A stretch of DNA of 9,372 bases from an uncultured Gluconobacter sp. (lineage in GTDB: Bacteria > Pseudomonadota > Alphaproteobacteria > Acetobacterales > Acetobacteraceae): positions 1 to 9,372 of the forward strand of contig CALFLO010000059.1 of NCBI GenBank assembly GCA_937880175.1. Direction: 5' to 3'. Made by a program: the position numbers and the translations under genes. Positions 5,706 through 9,372 of this stretch are shown here, piece by piece. The notes beneath the pieces are model-generated. The model was not told the origin of the DNA. It saw only the letters and a program-made list of their open reading frames with translations, and ran no database searches. The number at the start of each line of letters is the position of its first letter. Position 1 is the stretch's first letter.

Positions 5706-7639
5706 ATCAGTTCCTTTTCCCACTCGTTATGGTCGTTGCTTGATGAAATCGGTTGCAGGAGTGTGTGGATATCGCTGGGAGACAGGTGCGCAAGATGAGG
5801 GGCGACAAGGTGCAGGCTGTTCGAATAAAAATCACCTGTTCTTTGCAGGAGCGCCTGGGCATCCTGCAGTGTCAGTCCATCCGGGATGAATGAACTCAGC
5901 GTGCTGAGGCCGTCCCGACGATTTCCATCGGAAAGTGTCCCCAGAAGAGCCAGCAACGACGGAACCGTCTGGGATGCCGCCAGTGCCGGCTTCAGTAAAG
6001 TCAGACTGTTCTCACGAAAATTTTCCGTCTGCTTGAGCAAAGGTGCCACATCCAGACCAGACTGATCCTGCTTGAGGTGCTGCGACAGGACGTTGATGCC
6101 ATCGCGCCGATTGCCCTCATTCAGCCCTTCAAGAAGTTTCATCGCATCCTCGGTACTGATCGCATCCGGCAGATGCCCACCAATCAGTTGCAGCGTGTTC
6201 TCACGGAAATTTTCCGTCCCGCGAAGCATGCTGACGGCGTCAGCCGTAAGAAGGGTTTCAGGCAGAACGCCTTGAAGTGTAGAAACGGCATCCCGTCGTT
6301 GCCCGTCCGTCGTCTTTCCAAGCAGTTTGACGATGTCAGATCCTGACTGAGGCTGGACAAGCTTTGATTTGATCATCTCCAGGGCAGACACCCAGAACAT
6401 GTCGGTTGCATGCAAAAGCGCAAGAGCCTGGTCCGCGGTCAAAGACGTCTGGATATGGTTTACGACATGCCGGATTGCGTCCCGTCTCTGCCCCTGATCC
6501 AGCCCCCCAAGCAAAGCGGCAGCATCTGCGGCGCTGATATCATCGGGGAGATGTGTATCCAGAACATCCAGCGTGGGTTCACGAAAATCATCGGTGAACT
6601 GCAACATATTCAACGCAACGACGACCGGAATGGGGTTTGCGGCATGTCCTGCGATTGTCCGGATCAGATCCCTCCGCGCTCCCGATGATACCCCTTTGAG
6701 AAGACGCAGAGCCTGCTCCCAGGAAAGCAGCTGGTCTGTCTGCTGGAACACTTCGTGAAGCGTGTTCCCTCTTTGATCAGGACGGCTTGTCACTGCAATT
6801 TTCAGAAGATCTTCGGGAACGCCGATTCCCGGCTGCACGGGAATGGATGGTAATGGTTGCGGTTGCGGTTGCGGTTGCGGTTGCGGTTGCGGTTGCGGTG
6901 CCTGCACGACCGGAGCCGCGGGTGCAACGGTCACGGGCTGCGGAGATGGCGCCACCACAGGGGCGACGGGGCGTGTCGCGACCGGGGCAGCAGGCGTGGG
7001 CGTGGGTGCTGGTGCTGGCGTCGCATCAGGAGCGGCTTGGACCGGCTGCGCGGAGCTTCCCGCCGCCGCTTGTGCGCGTTGCGGGGGCAGGCTGTGGCCG
7101 GGCGAACCAAATTTAAAGTAAGCTCCACTACCCGCAAGGAGCACCACAACGAGAGCCACTCCGGACGCAAGAAGCGTCCGGCTGGGAAGTTTTTTTGGCG
7201 CAACATAAACCGCGCCCGGCGACGCATCCAATCCGGCTGCGGCGGCAATCTGTGTCCTGAGCGCCTGCCCCAGACGGACGACCGCGTTGTTGTAATCGCG
7301 GAAGAGGTCAACAAACTGCGCGTTCGTAATCTGGTATTCAAACGCGCCTTTTGGGACGATATCCATGATCCGCGCCGGAATGACAGTCCTGTTCTTCTGG
7401 CTGGCGAGCGCGAGTTCCTTGATGATCTCCTTGGATGCATTGGCGTTCTCACTGAACACGAGCAGCACGGCGGCGGAGCGTTCCATCGCACTGACAATCG
7501 CCCCCTGATAATCTGCTCCCGGCTCAATATCGCGGGAACTCATCCAGCAGCGGATATCCTGCTTCTCCAGATCCCGGACCAGTTTCGTGACAAAATCCGC
7601 GTCCTTGGAGGAGTAGCTGATGAAAATAATATCGCGCAT
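5693..7639 (-). CDS. TIR-domain membrane protein with Pro/Gln linker and 63-residue helical repeats
   Basis: The protein has 648 residues. The TIR domain is residues 1-130: FISYSSKDADF at 6-16, the CW....IEPG region at 31-41, LLVFSENANAS at 59-69, and Glu75 in IIKEL at the position of the catalytic glutamate of NAD-cleaving TIRs such as SARM1. One membrane helix (about 154-176) is preceded by KK..SR, predicting TIR in the cytoplasm and the rest in the periplasm. Residues 180-275 form a Pro/Ala/Gln linker ending in a (Gln-Pro)n run. Residues 276-648 are helical repeats with exact 63-residue spacing. ATG 7639 is chosen because the TIR fold begins at residue 3; the two ATGs just upstream (7646, 7650) are out of frame, and only a weak GGA precedes it. 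It follows the SLOG-membrane gene by 54 nt on the same strand. TIR enzymes make NAD-derived signals in defence systems such as Thoeris, so a paired sensor or effector fits. A scaffold TIR without catalysis is possible. Confidence 0.9.
   Translation of the reverse strand: MRDIIFISYSSKDADFVTKLVRDLEKQDIRCWMSSRDIEPGADYQGAIVSAMERSAAVLLVFSENANASKEIIKELALASQKNRTVIPARIMDIVPKGAFEYQITNAQFVDLFRDYNNAVVRLGQALRTQIAAAAGLDASPGAVYVAPKKLPSRTLLASGVALVVVLLAGSGAYFKFGSPGHSLPPQRAQAAAGSSAQPVQAAPDATPAPAPTPTPAAPVATRPVAPVVAPSPQPVTVAPAAPVVQAPQPQPQPQPQPQPQPLPSIPVQPGIGVPEDLLKIAVTSRPDQRGNTLHEVFQQTDQLLSWEQALRLLKGVSSGARRDLIRTIAGHAANPIPVVVALNMLQFTDDFREPTLDVLDTHLPDDISAADAAALLGGLDQGQRRDAIRHVVNHIQTSLTADQALALLHATDMFWVSALEMIKSKLVQPQSGSDIVKLLGKTTDGQRRDAVSTLQGVLPETLLTADAVSMLRGTENFRENTLQLIGGHLPDAISTEDAMKLLEGLNEGNRRDGINVLSQHLKQDQSGLDVAPLLKQTENFRENSLTLLKPALAASQTVPSLLALLGTLSDGNRRDGLSTLSSFIPDGLTLQDAQALLQRTGDFYSNSLHLVAPHLAHLSPSDIHTLLQPISSSNDHNEWEKELMKLQ
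5720..6814 (-). repeat. 189-bp (63-residue) tandem coding repeat
   Basis: In the TIR protein the Asp of an RRD motif recurs at residues 324, 387, 450, 513 and 576. The Phe of an F-R-E-N motif recurs at 352, 415, 478, 541 and 604, with a degenerate copy at 289. Every step is exactly 63. Each unit is two helical half-repeats, offset 28 and 35 residues. The DNA keeps the period: a near-identical stretch around TCACG[GA]AAATTTTCCGT recurs with offset 189 (6011 and 6200), and a diverged copy lies 567 bp from the first (6579 versus 6012). The last RRD position is lost (639). Confidence 0.85.
6855..6896 (+). repeat. Hexanucleotide microsatellite (GGTTGC)x7
   Basis: Seven perfect GGTTGC copies on the plus strand encode the alternating Gln-Pro run of the TIR protein linker on the minus strand. 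Gain or loss of a unit changes the linker by two residues without shifting the frame. Confidence 0.95.
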
Positions 7640-7693
7640 CGATCATCCATACTTGCTGATTAAAAGGTCGAAAATTCAGAAATGGTTCTGGGA

Positions 7694-9372
7694 TTAACCG
7701 CCCGCCTTGGGAACAATCGGATGGCTGCGGTGGAGCTGGATCCATGATGCATTTTCAGCCAGGGATTCCTTGCCCAGTGCAACAGCGAGACTGCGCCATT
7801 CCCGACGCTTGGTTGTCTCAGGCTGCTGATTTCGCAGGATATCTTCCGCCTGATGCGCCGCCCGATCGCAGACGCGTGCAGACTGCTCGTAAACATGCGC
7901 ATGCTCCTCGAACAGACGCAGTTCCTGGAAAGCCACAAAAAACGCCATGATGCCGGGAAGAACACCGATCACGACCGAAGGAAGTTCCTCCAGGATCTCT
8001 CCCCAGCTTTCCGGAAGCCGCCCGCCATTGAGCATCTGCACGATCATCAATGCACTGACCGAGGCGATCAGCGCAGCAAGTGTCACGGTAGTGCAGCGTT
8101 TCAGTATTGTATCCGCGCGCTTGTAACGGAGCAGGGCCGCCGTGAAATACATCTCCTGCTCCCGCATCCAGAGCTGGGTGACGGCGCCATAGGAGGGCTG
8201 GTTCAGCCGAAGCGCATGCGCGGTTCCCCGCAGCGCTGCACCGCGCAGGGCAAACCGGATCCAGCCAAGCTCGCCTTCATGCTGGCGCAGATAATTATCG
8301 GATGCCGAGAGAGGCACACCGCTCGCGGACCAGTAAAACTGGACCCGAACCGCTTCTGCCAGCGCCCGATAATCCTGATAACGGTTCTGCCAGTGATTTT
8401 TGCGGACCCGGCACCAGTACACCCCAGCTGTGACAGCCAGAATTGTGAGGTAAAGAAACAGCCAGCGGAAGTCCTTGCCGTATTCACAATAGATCTCGAA
8501 ACAGGCACTCATGAGCGGCAGGGCAGTCGCAAACCAGAACAGCGCACCCAGACGCCGCAGCCCCTTCCTTCTGCGCCATGGTAGCCCCGGTGCCCAGTCC
8601 CCAAGCAAAGCCTGCTGATGGCTCCAGGAAATCGTATCTGCTGCCCCAAAGAGACGCATCACCGGCTGAAGCGGTGAATCTTCCGCCACCTCCAGAACCG
8701 CCGGTTTCCTGTCTTTAGGGTTATTACGAACGAGACCGACTTGTGTGGCATCACAGGACGCGCCATGTTCGCTCCTGCAGGTCTGCAACAGGGCCTCAGC
8801 GTCTTTCATCAAAGAAAATTCGACAGGCATCCGCCCGGCGATACCTGACAAACCGGACGCGGTATCGCCCCCAGCCGCGAGCGTTTCCCAGACCCCGACA
8901 TGCTCATGCGCGGAAGCCATTCCGCTTCCATGGCTATCACTCCACCACCGTACAGTGCCAGCATCCGCCCGCAGATCCGACGATGAACGTGCCCGTGGCG
9001 TCAGGATATGCAGGATAGGTCCGCAACGCGCGAGCTCAAGCCGGGGCAGACGGTTCGCGAACAGCGCGCTTTCCTTGATGCTCTCCCGTGCAACCTCGGC
9101 ATATTCACCATGCCGCCGAATTCCCAGCACATGCGCCGTTCCACCACGGAGCTGGCTACGGGGCGCTCCCTGCCGTTTTTCCTTCGGATCCGGATCCACA
9201 CCATCCCACAAAGCCAGAAGAATATGGCTCGTGCGGGCCAGGAAAACGGCTTGTTGTTCGTATTGGACGATGTCCTGGGTCTGGTTGGCCAGTGCGGAGG
9301 CGAGGGGGGGGAGGGCGCTTTCCAGGAGGGCGGGGTGTTGTTTTTGCAAGGCGGCGTAGCGGTCCAGCGCGG
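7694..9372 (-). CDS. SLOG-like nucleotide-binding protein with four membrane helices, 5' end outside window
   Basis: The frame is open from the right edge (first full codon at 9370) for 558 residues to TAA at 7696-7694. A TTG at 9349 could start it, but I see no ribosome binding site, and the family normally has a Rossmann-like N-terminal half, so the true start is probably outside. Visible residues 48-57 (SHILLALWDG) and 75-81 (RGGTAHV), then GPILHILTPR at 117-126, resemble the second half of SLOG-superfamily domains, which bind nucleotide-derived ligands. Predicted membrane helices lie at about 274-294, 302-320, 426-447 and 464-482, in two pairs. Between them is a conserved-looking soluble part, YRALAEAVRVQFYW at 334-347 and YLRQ...LGWIRFAL at 360-375. 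The helical tail follows a second pair rich in Glu and His. It is the first gene of the probable operon with the TIR gene. The likely role is a membrane effector or channel gated by a nucleotide signal, by analogy with SLOG-SLATT type proteins. The SLOG assignment is from motif memory. Confidence 0.78.
   Translation of the reverse strand, partial: ALDRYAALQKQHPALLESALPPLASALANQTQDIVQYEQQAVFLARTSHILLALWDGVDPDPKEKRQGAPRSQLRGGTAHVLGIRRHGEYAEVARESIKESALFANRLPRLELARCGPILHILTPRARSSSDLRADAGTVRWWSDSHGSGMASAHEHVGVWETLAAGGDTASGLSGIAGRMPVEFSLMKDAEALLQTCRSEHGASCDATQVGLVRNNPKDRKPAVLEVAEDSPLQPVMRLFGAADTISWSHQQALLGDWAPGLPWRRRKGLRRLGALFWFATALPLMSACFEIYCEYGKDFRWLFLYLTILAVTAGVYWCRVRKNHWQNRYQDYRALAEAVRVQFYWSASGVPLSASDNYLRQHEGELGWIRFALRGAALRGTAHALRLNQPSYGAVTQLWMREQEMYFTAALLRYKRADTILKRCTTVTLAALIASVSALMIVQMLNGGRLPESWGEILEELPSVVIGVLPGIMAFFVAFQELRLFEEHAHVYEQSARVCDRAAHQAEDILRNQQPETTKRREWRSLAVALGKESLAENASWIQLHRSHPIVPKAGG
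9304..9311. repeat. Homopolymer run of eight G (C on the coding strand)
   Basis: Eight consecutive G bases lie inside the SLOG-like gene, encoding part of Leu-Pro-Pro-Leu. Such runs are prone to slippage in replication and to sequencing errors. The frame is open on both sides, so no break is evident here. Confidence 0.9.

Noticed and set aside
5720..6814. Regularly spaced repeats considered as a CRISPR array
   Set aside because: The 189-bp period is in frame with coding sequence and the blocks between copies are also homologous at protein level, so this is a protein repeat.
6843..7121. Plus-strand Cys-Gly repeat protein (CGCGCG)
   Set aside because: It is the reverse reading of the Gln-Pro microsatellite in the TIR gene linker.
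7853..8584. 243-codon plus-strand frame
   Set aside because: It is opposite the membrane-helix and YRALAEAVRVQFYW segments of the SLOG-like gene and has no recognisable domain.
9347..9349. TTG as the true start of the SLOG-like gene
   Set aside because: The frame remains open to the window edge, no ribosome binding site precedes the TTG, and the N-terminal half of the fold would be missing.
8745..9359. 204-codon plus-strand frame at the right edge
   Set aside because: It is opposite the SLOG motifs and is rich in Arg, Ser and Ala, as expected for a shadow frame in G+C-rich DNA.

Overview
The window most likely comes from an alphaproteobacterium of the acetic-acid-bacteria group (Acetobacteraceae). 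The main reason is the Hint protein at 2086-4233. Its Hint_2-type core and C-terminal tail (a conserved SYLDTGNRSAF stretch, then a DDRR and a rWT.GnA.LP segment) look like the many Hint-domain proteins I know from that family. The coding DNA is moderately G+C rich and is interrupted by one extremely A+T-rich intergenic island. The taxon is an inference, not a measurement. I see no RNA gene, CRISPR array, insertion sequence or integrase.

Left half (1-5564), a cell-surface module. On the minus strand, transcription runs from a 715-residue protein (three phage tail-collar-like units fused to a Hint autoprocessing domain, 2086-4233) into a long Gly-rich surface protein with an autotransporter-type passenger. 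The latter starts at 1987 and runs off the left edge still in frame. Upstream of the Hint gene lies a 425-bp intergenic region; its stretch 4281-4520 has about 12% G+C by my count and carries perfect inverted repeats. Divergent from it, on the plus strand, is a 301-residue protein with two winged-helix-like segments (4659-5564), a natural candidate regulator of the surface genes.

Right half (5693-9372), a membrane-associated nucleotide-signalling module. Two minus-strand genes appear to form an operon (54-nt gap). First comes a SLOG-like protein with four predicted membrane helices, whose N-terminus lies beyond the right edge. Second comes a TIR-domain protein with one membrane helix, a Pro/Gln linker and a strictly periodic array of 63-residue helical repeats. 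TIR-SLOG pairs are known from Thoeris and related nucleotide-based conflict systems. I do not recognise this domain arrangement as a characterised system, and it is the best candidate here for something undescribed. The TIR operon and the winged-helix gene converge at about 5565-5692, where a hairpin overlaps the TIR stop codon.

How the parts could work together: the Hint protein and adhesin would be made under control of the winged-helix protein. Separately, TIR-generated nucleotide signals would be sensed by the SLOG-membrane protein, with the solenoid possibly exposed in the periplasm as a sensor. Both statements are inference from domain content and gene order.
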